DNA of 5,080 nt. Source: an uncultured Desulfovibrionaceae bacterium. Lineage in GTDB: Bacteria; Desulfobacterota; Desulfovibrionia; Desulfovibrionales; Desulfovibrionaceae. The stretch's first letter is position 1. Every line of letters begins with the position of its first letter. The notes under the pieces were generated by a model, which made no database searches, was not told where the DNA came from, and saw nothing but the letters and a program-made list of their open reading frames with translations. The translations under genes and the position numbers were made by a program. The stretch lies in NCBI GenBank assembly GCA_947074125.1, contig CAMTOM010000137.1, positions 1 to 5,080 on the forward strand. Direction: 5' to 3'. This document shows positions 1-5,080 of this stretch, piece after piece.

Positions 1-23
1 GCGCCCACGCGGGTTGAGGTGTT

Positions 24-701
24 GTGTGTCATGAGATTGAGCTTTTTTTCCGCAGGCATATCGGTCGGTCTCAGGCTCCAGCAAATCTTGTCGAATGGCT
101 TTTTACCCAAGAGTCCCGACTGGCGGCAGCCACGAATGGTCACGTGTTTCATGATCCCTGTGGGGATTTTTCGCGTATTCGCAGCGATCTGCGGGCTTTT
201 TATCCTGAGGATGTTCGCAGGAAAAAAATAGCTGCCAGAGCCGCTGTTATGGCGCAGTCAGGACAGTATAATTATGCACGCTGTCTGTGTCGGAAGGAGG
301 TCGCGGCTGCCCGTCTGGCTTTGGGAGAATTTATCACCAGCACAATATCAATGGTCTTTCTTCTCAACAGGCGCTACATGCCTTTTTATAAATGGATGCA
401 CCGTGCCATGCGGGATCTGCCCGATGTAGAGACTCTTTCAGAACTTGTTAGAGAACTGTCGCTGGGGGATATAGATCTGGGCGCATGGCAGTTTGGGACA
501 CCAAAAGAAATGCTGACAGTTTTGAATGAACAGGACAGGAATGTCGCGATTATTGAGCGTATTTGTGGTATCATCAAAATGCGATTGCAGCAGGAAGGGC
601 TGACAGATTCAGATGATGATTTTCTTGCTATTCATGCCGAACAGGTGATGCAGCGTATCGACGATAGAACATTGCGTTCACTTCATATTACGGAGGGCTA
701 G
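24..701 (+). CDS. DUF4037 domain protein, C-terminal part; 5' end cut or frameshifted
   Basis: The 225 visible residues match from memory the C-terminal part of DUF4037 proteins: FFRRHIG (about residues 8-14), the EATNG/FHDP-like block (AAATNGHVFHDP, about 35-46), YPEDVRRKKIAARAAVMAQ, GQYNYARC, and FLLNRRYMPFYKWMHRA. Family members carry a nucleotidyltransferase-like N-terminal half of roughly 100 residues or more before this block, and that half is absent here. The biochemical role of the family is not known. The only start in this frame is GTG at 24, just after an in-frame TGA at 15-17, with a weak GAGGTG at 16-21. The other open frame at 1-18 reads PTRVEV, which is what the family would be expected to have just before this block, so a frameshift near 19-30 is suspected. 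The stop at 699-701 is 1 base before the next ATG, so the two genes are translationally coupled. The domain call is fairly sure; the start is not. Confidence 0.75.
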   Translation: MCHEIELFFRRHIGRSQAPANLVEWLFTQESRLAAATNGHVFHDPCGDFSRIRSDLRAFYPEDVRRKKIAARAAVMAQSGQYNYARCLCRKEVAAARLALGEFITSTISMVFLLNRRYMPFYKWMHRAMRDLPDVETLSELVRELSLGDIDLGAWQFGTPKEMLTVLNEQDRNVAIIERICGIIKMRLQQEGLTDSDDDFLAIHAEQVMQRIDDRTLRSLHITEG

Positions 702-702
702 T

Positions 703-1302
703 ATGCAGGCAGTTATTGAGAATATTGTTGCGCTTGAGTGGGAAGCGTTTCAGGAAGTGCATAATGTGGGAGGGCGCGCCTCATGCCAGAATGATTATAA
801 AACCTTTGTGATTATGCGCAAAAGCCAGTTTTTATCCTGGAATAAGGCAATGCTCGACAGCTATCTGCATGATCTTATGACAGCCAATGAAGAAGGGCGA
901 AATATCCTTTCAGAAAAATATGCCCGCATGATGCAGTACACCGCCCCTGCGGAATACGCACAACTCGAAGCGGCACTGCCCACACTGTCTTCTGAGCATA
1001 TTGTGCTGGTCGACACAATATGTAGCATTCAGCTTGCCTGGCAGCATATTTTTGCGACAACATATCCTCGCCTTGCCAGTCGGGGCAGACCTGTGGAAAA
1101 TACGACAGCATCAGGAATGACATCTTTTGAAGTGTATTTGCGCGGTGAATTGCAGACATATTCTTTTGCGACACTGACAATATACGCCGCCTATATACGC
1201 GAGCTTGAATCTCAAGGGGCAAATCTGACTATTCTCTCAATGGGGCACATGGTGGCTTTATATGGATACGCATCCTTGGAAGAAGCCGAGTCAGCGTTGT
1301 AG
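703..1302 (+). CDS. DUF4125 family protein
   Basis: This complete 199-residue protein fits DUF4125 by several recalled family features. These are the N-terminal IVALEWEAFQEVHNVGGRASCQ (about residues 8-29), IMRKSQFLSWN (37-47), the SYLHDL helix, EGRNILSEKYARMMQYTAP (64-82), and a C-terminal block with SFEVYLRGELQTYS. No signal peptide or membrane segment is visible, so it is probably cytoplasmic. The ATG at 703 is well supported by GGAGGG at 692-697, five bases upstream and overlapping the end of the DUF4037 gene. DUF4125 and DUF4037 are often neighbours or fused in one chain, so the two products probably act together. The DUF4037 half resembles nucleotidyltransferases, which hints at nucleotide or group transfer, but no substrate is known. 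No convincing terminator follows the TAG. Confidence 0.85.
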   Translation: MQAVIENIVALEWEAFQEVHNVGGRASCQNDYKTFVIMRKSQFLSWNKAMLDSYLHDLMTANEEGRNILSEKYARMMQYTAPAEYAQLEAALPTLSSEHIVLVDTICSIQLAWQHIFATTYPRLASRGRPVENTTASGMTSFEVYLRGELQTYSFATLTIYAAYIRELESQGANLTILSMGHMVALYGYASLEEAESAL

Positions 1303-1499
1303 CGGTGTGCTTTTTTAGGGTGAGATGTCGAAGGAATCTTCAGTTTTGATATATAAATAGAATGGTGATTCTCATCTGATAATGGTGCAGTAATGCTTTC
1401 TTAACAGTTAAAGTATGATAGTGCATAGCTATGGTTTTAGTGAATAAAAAAAGATGTGGCATAAAAGGCTATTGATGTTATGTAATAATATATTCATTA
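1303..1499. other. AT-rich intergenic stretch, no gene seen
   Basis: I see no coding frame with a ribosome site and no tRNA-like fold here. The region is AT-rich and sits between the DUF4125 stop and the promoter of the next operon. It holds an 11-base dyad, TTAACAGTTAA, at 1401-1411 and a TATGTAAT at 1479-1486. The latter is repeated at 1545-1552, on the other side of the promoter. No hairpin with a U-run follows the DUF4125 gene; the T6 at 1312-1317 has no stem in front of it. Confidence 0.5.
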
Positions 1500-1501
1500 T
1501 T
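1484..1501. promoter_or_regulatory. Perfect inverted repeat touching the -35 box, possible operator
   Basis: AATAAT (1484-1489) and ATTATT (1496-1501) form a perfect 6-base inverted repeat with a 6-base spacer. The right arm overlaps the first two bases of the TTGACA box. The 6-N6-6 geometry is the same as in the dyad at 3449-3466, though the arm sequence differs. The local base composition is very AT-rich, so this could be chance. Confidence 0.25.
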
Positions 1502-1528
1502 GACATCTCTTGTATGCGCTCATAAAAT
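1500..1528 (+). promoter_or_regulatory. Sigma-70 promoter of the Mo/W-related operon
   Basis: A perfect -35 box TTGACA (1500-1505) is followed after exactly 17 bases by TAAAAT (1523-1528), one mismatch from TATAAT. Transcription would start near 1535. That would give a 5' leader of about 280 nt before the ATG at 1814. It is the best promoter match I found in the window. Confidence 0.7.
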
Positions 1529-1630
1529 AGTATTTTACTCAAAGTATGTAATGCCATTTGTATTTATCTCTTGTGCTGCAAAGGGATTGTAAAGGCTATG
1601 ATGTTACGACTGTCTTCACATAATCTCCCT

Positions 1631-1670
1631 GTCAGCATCTGCCTGGGGCAGATGCCTGGTATGACCTGAC
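1631..1670 (+). promoter_or_regulatory. Leader hairpin I
   Basis: CATCTGCC (1636-1643) pairs perfectly with GGCAGATG (1647-1654) around a 3-base loop. Just outside it, GTCAG (1631-1635) pairs with CTGAC (1666-1670). This leaves an 11-base bulge (1655-1665) on the 3' side only, which is a typical layout for a structured RNA and not for a plain terminator. There is no U-run. It would form the 5' part of the leader RNA of the downstream operon. Confidence 0.6.
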
Positions 1671-1680
1671 GCTGTAGTGT

Positions 1681-1756
1681 GCGACGAAGCTGGATGCTTT
1701 GTGTACACTGCGGTGCTTGACTATTTTTTCCGCAATTTCTGTATCCATTTCGTCGC
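1681..1756 (+). ncRNA. Long-range leader stem with inner hairpin, candidate cis-regulatory RNA
   Basis: GCGACGAAG (1681-1689) pairs with TTTCGTCGC (1748-1756). After one bulged C (1690), TGGATGC (1691-1697) pairs with GTATCCA (1741-1747). The result is 16 base pairs, two of them G-U. Inside it, TGCGG (1709-1713) pairs with CCGCA (1730-1734). The stem ends four bases before the terminator stem. Together with hairpin I and the terminator it looks like an aptamer plus expression platform. I do not recognise a known riboswitch consensus. Moco RNA and Moco-II are the obvious families to compare, given the downstream genes. Confidence 0.5.
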
Positions 1757-1759
1757 CCG

Positions 1760-1782
1760 CCCGTGTCTGTCACGGGTTTTTT
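1760..1782 (+). terminator. Rho-independent terminator in the leader, possible attenuator
   Basis: CCCGTG (1760-1765) and CACGGG (1771-1776) form a 6-base-pair stem with a 5-base loop, followed directly by six T (1777-1782) and more T-rich sequence. It lies about 250 nt after the predicted transcription start and only 31 bases before the ATG at 1814. A terminator in this place would stop the operon's own transcript, so conditional read-through is the likely reason for it. Confidence 0.7.
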
Positions 1783-1813
1783 ATTTTTCGCTATAAGAAA
1801 AGGAGAAAGGGGT

Positions 1814-2683
1814 ATGGACGAAAAAAAGGTATGGAAGCGCCGTGCTTTTCTGGCTTCGTTAGGAGCAGGTGTTGCCGGCGCTGCTGTTGCGCCGCAACTG
1901 GCTCCAATGGCAAAAGCTGCCACGGCAAAAAGTGGGCGTTTGCGTGTGTGGTCGTGCGGGGGATTATCCGAACCCATGTGTCTGGCGCATGAAGCCTTTT
2001 CTGCTCAGACGGGTATTGATGTTGCCTACACAGGAGCCAGAGCATCGGCTCTCGGCAAGTCCTTGCTTAATGGAGGCGGCAGTACGGATGTCTTTGCCGG
2101 ACGTGGGCTTGGTTTGGCAAAGCAGTTGCGTAAAGAAGGTGCTCTGTTCGGTTTTGTACCTTTGTGTTTCACGCATTATGGTATTGCGGTGCGTAAGGGC
2201 AACCCGACTGGAATCAAGCAGCTTGAAGATCTGGTGCAGGCAGGAGTTCGGGTTTCCATGGCGCCGCTGGCTTCACCTCCAGGCGGGCAGGCAATACAGG
2301 GTCTTTTAAAAAATGCTGCTTTGCTGGACAAGATTATGCCCAATGTGCTGGATCCGCGCGCTACCTGTGTGCAACGGTCTATTACAGAAGTCATCGAGAG
2401 CAAATCTGATGCCATGATTGTGGAATGTCGTATCTGCCGTACGCCACGATATGCAGAACATCTGGAGTTTATTCCTATCCCGCCGCAGTTTTTTCCCAAA
2501 AATCCACTGACTTTTACTGTAGGTATTATGACCAACGCAAAGGACTTGCCTGAGGCTAAGACCTATCTGAACTGGATTACCAGCCTTGAGGGGCAGGCGT
2601 ATTTTGAGCGTGGTGGCTTTATTCCTGCCCAGTCTGTCAGAGGACAGGAGCTTGTGGAAGAGCTGGAGGTGAAAGATGTCTGA
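1814..2683 (+). CDS. Tat-exported ModA/WtpA-like oxyanion-binding protein
   Basis: This 289-residue protein begins with a twin-arginine signal (KRRAFLASLG, residues 8-17), a hydrophobic Ala/Gly-rich stretch and a likely cleavage after AKA near residue 35, so it should act in the periplasm. The mature part follows the type II binding-protein plan of molybdate/tungstate binders: a first strand with SCGGLSEP (about 47-54), an F..QTGIDV helix-strand, ARASALGKSL (about 75-84), STDVFAG (about 90-96), YGIAVRKGNPTGIKQLEDL in the second lobe, and a final domain of usual length. The molybdate or tungstate ligand is inferred from the fold and from the molbindin gene two genes downstream. Oddities are Tat export, several cysteines including a C-x-x-C (CRIC, about 205-208), and the lack of ModB/ModC genes. 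ATG 1814 is chosen because AGGAG (1801-1805) lies 8 bases upstream; the longer GTG start at 1763 falls inside the terminator stem. The stop overlaps the next gene by 8 bases. Confidence 0.82.
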   Translation: MDEKKVWKRRAFLASLGAGVAGAAVAPQLAPMAKAATAKSGRLRVWSCGGLSEPMCLAHEAFSAQTGIDVAYTGARASALGKSLLNGGGSTDVFAGRGLGLAKQLRKEGALFGFVPLCFTHYGIAVRKGNPTGIKQLEDLVQAGVRVSMAPLASPPGGQAIQGLLKNAALLDKIMPNVLDPRATCVQRSITEVIESKSDAMIVECRICRTPRYAEHLEFIPIPPQFFPKNPLTFTVGIMTNAKDLPEAKTYLNWITSLEGQAYFERGGFIPAQSVRGQELVEELEVKDV

Positions 2684-3443
2684 TGTTATTACCGCACGCC
2701 CCAGCAAACGTTTGCGTGTATTGTGGGCTGTGAATAGGACTGTGCAACTCATCTCTCTCTGGTTTTTGGGCGAGTGGTCATTATATGGCTTGTTTCGTTG
2801 CCCCTTTGTGGTGCCTTTTGTGAGCTGTCAGAACTGCCCTGTCATGACATGTCCGGGGCGTGTGGCAAATTTTTTCTGGGGCTTTTGGGGAATATGGCTG
2901 GCAGTTGGGATACTCTTTGGCAGAGCTTTTTGTGGCTGGATGTGTCCAGGTGGATCACTTACTAGAGTATTCAGCGTCATTTCTCGCAGAGCGAAGCTAT
3001 TGCCGCAGTCGCTTATGACGCTCAATAATGGCAAATATCTTATGCTGCTGCTTGCGATATGGGTGTATTTTGTTCTCAACCAGCCGCGTGTGAATCTTCC
3101 CATTCGGGTTGGAGAATTTTGGCCTTCTGTATCTCTTACCATGCAGCACGCCTTCCCTATGTGGGAATTACGCACGGGTATTGTTGTGCTGTTGTTCCTG
3201 TTATCTCTTGTGGTGATGGGGGTGTGGTGTCGTTTTGCCTGTCCGATGGGGGGAGTGCTGGAGCTTGTTCGCAAGGTGGCGCTTTTCGGCGTGCATAAAA
3301 GCTCGAAATGCAATGATTGTGACAAGTGCCGTCGTGCCTGTTATCTGGATACGCGACCCGATGAGGCGAACTGTACCAATTGTGGTGACTGTGTGCCTGT
3401 ATGCCCGCAAAAATGTATTGTTCTGGGGCGCAAGCCATTGTAA
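2676..3443 (+). CDS. NapH-like membrane 4Fe-4S protein
   Basis: This 255-residue polytopic membrane protein belongs to the NapH/NosR/YccM-type 4Fe-4S superfamily, which passes electrons between the membrane and periplasmic or cytoplasmic partners. Four hydrophobic segments are visible at about 21-40, 64-84, 118-134 and 166-184. Conserved cysteine motifs are CQNCPVMTCPG (51-61), FCGWMCPGG (85-93) and WCRFACPMG (184-192). The C-terminal tail carries two ferredoxin sites: C212, C215, C218, C222, and C233, C236, C239, C243 followed by Pro. The first set lacks the usual Pro after the last Cys, which is a minor deviation. In NapH the ferredoxin tail is cytoplasmic; I infer the same here. GGAGGTG at 2664-2670 supports ATG 2676, which overlaps the upstream gene by 8 bases. 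No nap catalytic genes are nearby, so it is not a standard NapH. Its partner is probably the binding protein. Confidence 0.88.
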   Translation: MSDVITARPSKRLRVLWAVNRTVQLISLWFLGEWSLYGLFRCPFVVPFVSCQNCPVMTCPGRVANFFWGFWGIWLAVGILFGRAFCGWMCPGGSLTRVFSVISRRAKLLPQSLMTLNNGKYLMLLLAIWVYFVLNQPRVNLPIRVGEFWPSVSLTMQHAFPMWELRTGIVVLLFLLSLVVMGVWCRFACPMGGVLELVRKVALFGVHKSSKCNDCDKCRRACYLDTRPDEANCTNCGDCVPVCPQKCIVLGRKPL

Positions 3444-3448
3444 GATGA

Positions 3449-3466
3449 CTATATTGCAACATATAG
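3449..3466. promoter_or_regulatory. ModE-operator-like inverted repeat upstream of mop
   Basis: CTATAT (3449-3454) and ATATAG (3461-3466) are perfect inverted repeats with a 6-base spacer. ModE operators known from E. coli and other proteobacteria contain TATAT-like half-sites in inverted order with a spacer of about 6-7 bases, and this dyad resembles them. It sits between the NapH-like stop and the mop start. A weak promoter (TTGTTC 3418-3423, 17 bases, TAAGAT 3441-3446) would place the dyad over its start point. The similarity is by eye and the site is short. Confidence 0.35.
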
Positions 3467-3488
3467 CAGTATCAAGGAGAGAAATCGT

Positions 3489-3698
3489 ATGAAGTATGGT
3501 GTTCGTAATTCCCTTAAGGCAACGGTGAAGAATGTGAAGCAGGGCGATATTATGTCGCAGGTGGAATGCGTACTGACAGATGCAGGCGACGTAACATCTA
3601 TTTTATCCACAGATTCCCTGCGAGAAATGGGGCTCAAAGAAGGTGACCAGATTCGCTTACTGGTGAAAGCTATTCATGTTATTCCTGTTAAGGAATGA
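3489..3698 (+). CDS. mop: Molbindin (Mop), single TOBE-domain molybdate-binding protein
   Basis: The 69-residue length is exactly that of single-domain molbindins, which assemble into oligomers and bind several molybdate or tungstate ions in the cytoplasm. The sequence follows the Mop/TOBE pattern: VRNSLKATVKNV at the N-terminus (about 5-16), G..MSQVEC, the central TSILSTDSLREMGLKEGDQIRLLVKA (about 36-61) with the invariant GL-x-x-GD turn, and a closing strand HVIPV. Mop is believed to buffer or store the oxyanion. AAGGAG at 3474-3479 supports ATG 3489. It follows the NapH-like gene by 45 bases and is the last gene of the operon, closed by a strong terminator. The dyad upstream suggests that it may also have its own Mo-responsive promoter. 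Its presence is the main argument that the whole operon deals with molybdate or tungstate. Confidence 0.92.
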   Translation: MKYGVRNSLKATVKNVKQGDIMSQVECVLTDAGDVTSILSTDSLREMGLKEGDQIRLLVKAIHVIPVKE

Positions 3699-3755
3699 TA
3701 GGGCTGGAACTCAAAATCATATTGCTAGAATTGATGTGCAGGAATGCAGGAAATA

Positions 3756-3797
3756 ACAGCGGGCATACTCATTAAGGGTATGCCCGCTGTGGTTTTT
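3756..3797 (+). terminator. Strong Rho-independent terminator of the operon
   Basis: Arms at 3756-3768 (ACAGCGGGCATAC) and 3778-3790 (GTATGCCCGCTGT) are a perfect 13-base-pair stem. Two further pairs (one G-U) can close the loop to five bases. After GG comes T5 at 3793-3797. It lies 58 bases after the mop stop. On the opposite strand the hairpin is followed by TATTT, so it may also slow transcripts coming from the DUF262 gene. Confidence 0.88.
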
Positions 3798-3808
3798 CAA
3801 AGGAAGGC

Positions 3809-3828
3809 AAAAAAGCGTCAAGTGATGC
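3809..3828 (-). terminator. Weak terminator for the DUF262/HNH gene
   Basis: Read on the - strand, GCATC ACTT GACGC (positions 3828 down to 3815) can form four base pairs with one A-C mismatch, followed by six T (3814-3809). It lies about 20 bases after the stop of the nuclease gene, a sensible place for a terminator. The stem is short, so the call is weak. Confidence 0.35.
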
Positions 3829-3845
3829 AAAGGGGGCAGTTTTTT

Positions 3846-5080
3846 TTAATTTTTAAGGTTTTTAAAGGATCCAAAAAAGGTTGTAAGTCTTTTTAGAAGT
3901 TTCTTATGTCTTGAATCAACTTCTTCTGCTGTCCATTCTTTTAAATTTGTTAAATCTTGAACGTCTTGTATTGCAGATTTTGAATATTTTTCTTTCTTTT
4001 TACCAAAAAAAGCATTGGTTGCACTGATGTTCAGTTTCCATTCAAATGGTACTTTATTCCCAAAAATATTTAATTTTTCTAGAGCACAATCCTTATCCCA
4101 ATCGTTGTTATCAGCCCATTTTTGAGGTAGGATATGTTCAATATGTACGTTAGAATTGAAAGCATTTTCGAGTTCAGCATAATCCTGCTTAGGATTAAGA
4201 TATGCAGTTAAGTATAGTAGTCCTTTAAAGCATCGCCCTGTATCTGTTGCAGTTATATGGCTTGAAAAAACAGTCCATTCTCCAGGTTTTATATTCTTTT
4301 TATATTCATCTAAATAAGGTTGATTGTGGGCGATTGCTGCAGAAATACTAAATGATGTGTCTTTTACTGCAGTTCCAGAATTGTAGACTACTCCTTTAAA
4401 AAAGAAGTATTTGACAGTTTCTTCTATAAGTGACTCAAACTCAATAATTTTATCTTCATCTAATTCGTATATTCCTTCGCTATTTAATTTGCCATATTTA
4501 TGTAGAAAAATATATAGTGGGAATTTCCAATAGTAATTGGGATAAGTTTCAAGTATGAACCATAATATATTAATTTTATTTGTTTTAGGCCAATCTTGTG
4601 AGATCTTATTTATTAGTTTTAAGCTATTCATTGTTGAATCTATATTGTTAAGATTCCCTGATTTGATATTAAAAAAAGTTCTTAACCCAATTTCTCTTCC
4701 TTTTTCATTTTCATCTGCTCTGCGAATATGCATTAAAATTCTAAATAGATCCTCATGGTTTTCAAGATCATTCCATGCAGAAATAAATTCTTCTTTATCT
4801 TTTGTTTTAGAATATAATGTTGATTTGAATATATCTGAGTCTGTGAGTGACATTCCTCTATTATTTATCGTTTCAAAAATAGTTAGAGCATCATCTTCTG
4901 ATTCACAATGAATCGGTAATATCACAAGTCTATCAAGTAAGGTTAAAATAAATTTATTAAATTTATCAGATGAGCTATTATATTCATTTAGTAGATCGCT
5001 AATTTTTTGACAAAATAGTTTGTAATTTACAATAATTCTACTATTGTTATTTGTGATGTTGTTATGAAGAATAACATCTT
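3846..5080 (-). CDS. DUF262/DUF1524 (GmrSD-like) HNH nuclease, C-terminal part
   Basis: The reading frame is open from the right edge to the TAA at 3848-3846, giving 410 visible residues; the N-terminus lies beyond the window. A GTG near 4925 is internal and not the start, because the upstream frame stays open and reads family-like sequence (RIIVNYKLFCQKISDLL, residues 14-30). The end of the DUF262 domain is marked by IFETINNRGMSLTDSDIFKS (about 67-86). The DUF1524 HNH-type nuclease domain is marked by HIEHILPQ (312-319), then LEKLNIFGN and a K-K-x-K-Y-S-K-S segment. DUF262 N-terminal halves carry an NTP-binding DGQQR-type motif, which cannot be checked here. GmrSD proteins cut modified (glucosyl-hydroxymethylcytosine) phage DNA; that target is a family precedent only. 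GC content is 20-30 % in sampled lines against about 58 % in the operon, indicating horizontal transfer. It is convergent with mop. Confidence 0.85.
   Translation of the reverse strand, partial: DVILHNNITNNNSRIIVNYKLFCQKISDLLNEYNSSSDKFNKFILTLLDRLVILPIHCESEDDALTIFETINNRGMSLTDSDIFKSTLYSKTKDKEEFISAWNDLENHEDLFRILMHIRRADENEKGREIGLRTFFNIKSGNLNNIDSTMNSLKLINKISQDWPKTNKINILWFILETYPNYYWKFPLYIFLHKYGKLNSEGIYELDEDKIIEFESLIEETVKYFFFKGVVYNSGTAVKDTSFSISAAIAHNQPYLDEYKKNIKPGEWTVFSSHITATDTGRCFKGLLYLTAYLNPKQDYAELENAFNSNVHIEHILPQKWADNNDWDKDCALEKLNIFGNKVPFEWKLNISATNAFFGKKKEKYSKSAIQDVQDLTNLKEWTAEEVDSRHKKLLKRLTTFFGSFKNLKN

Noticed and set aside
1361..1390. Fur-box-like sequence around GATTCTCATCTGATAAT
   Set aside because: Only part of one hexamer series fits and there is no proper inverted repeat.
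1763..1813. A longer start (GTG at 1763) for the ModA-like protein, adding 17 residues
   Set aside because: The GTG lies inside the terminator stem and has no ribosome site. ATG 1814 has AGGAG 8 bases upstream and gives a proper Tat signal.
1631..1813. Match to the classical Moco riboswitch
   Set aside because: I could not align the leader to the consensus I remember for the E. coli moaA leader. It is kept only as a candidate structured RNA.
1564..1977. Reverse-strand open frame of 137 codons over the leader and the start of the ModA-like gene
   Set aside because: It covers the structured leader and overlaps a well-supported gene. No ribosome site or family resemblance is seen.
2828..3325. 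Reverse-strand open frame of 165 codons opposite the NapH-like gene
   Set aside because: It is a shadow of a gene with strongly conserved cysteine motifs and has no start signal or known domain.
4555..4911. Forward open frame of 118 codons opposite the DUF262/HNH gene
   Set aside because: It is antisense to a clear nuclease family gene and its hydrophobic, Ser/Ile/Leu-rich content is what an AT-rich antisense frame gives.
1..5080. CRISPR array, tRNA, rRNA or insertion sequence
   Set aside because: No regularly spaced repeats, cloverleaf-like segments, transposase motifs or terminal inverted repeats were seen.

Overview
The window looks like a piece of the chromosome of an anaerobic, sulfate-reducer-like bacterium, most likely Desulfovibrionaceae. 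This is an inference from gene content (a molbindin, a NapH-like polyferredoxin, and a Tat-exported oxyanion-binding protein) and from the roughly 50-58 % GC of these genes. No rRNA or other taxonomic marker is present, so the assignment is tentative.

Layout from left to right. (1) Bases 1-1302 hold two tightly coupled genes on the + strand: the C-terminal part of a DUF4037 protein, whose 5' end looks interrupted at the window edge, and a complete DUF4125 protein. These two domains are known partners of unknown function. (2) Bases 1303-1813 are a 511-base non-coding region. It holds an AT-rich stretch, a near-consensus sigma-70 promoter (1500-1528), a likely structured 5' leader of about 280 nt, and a Rho-independent terminator that ends only about 30 bases before the next start codon. 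This arrangement suggests control by premature termination. (3) Bases 1814-3698 are a three-gene operon on the + strand: a Tat-signal ModA/WtpA-like oxyanion-binding protein, a NapH-like four-helix membrane iron-sulfur protein, and a 69-residue Mop (molbindin). A strong terminator follows at 3756-3797. No ABC permease or ATPase is present. (4) Bases 3846-5080 on the - strand hold the C-terminal 410 residues of a DUF262/DUF1524 (GmrSD-like) HNH nuclease. It is much more AT-rich (20-30 % GC in sampled lines) and is probably a horizontally acquired defence gene. It runs off the right edge.

The centre of interest is the operon. It joins a Tat-exported molybdate/tungstate-type binding protein to a membrane electron-transfer protein and a cytoplasmic molybdate-binding protein, instead of to ModB and ModC. 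A structured terminator-bearing leader precedes it, and a ModE-operator-like dyad lies just upstream of the molbindin gene. A plausible reading is an oxyanion sensing, storage or redox module for Mo/W that is itself under Mo/W or Moco control. That function is inferred and not shown by the sequence.
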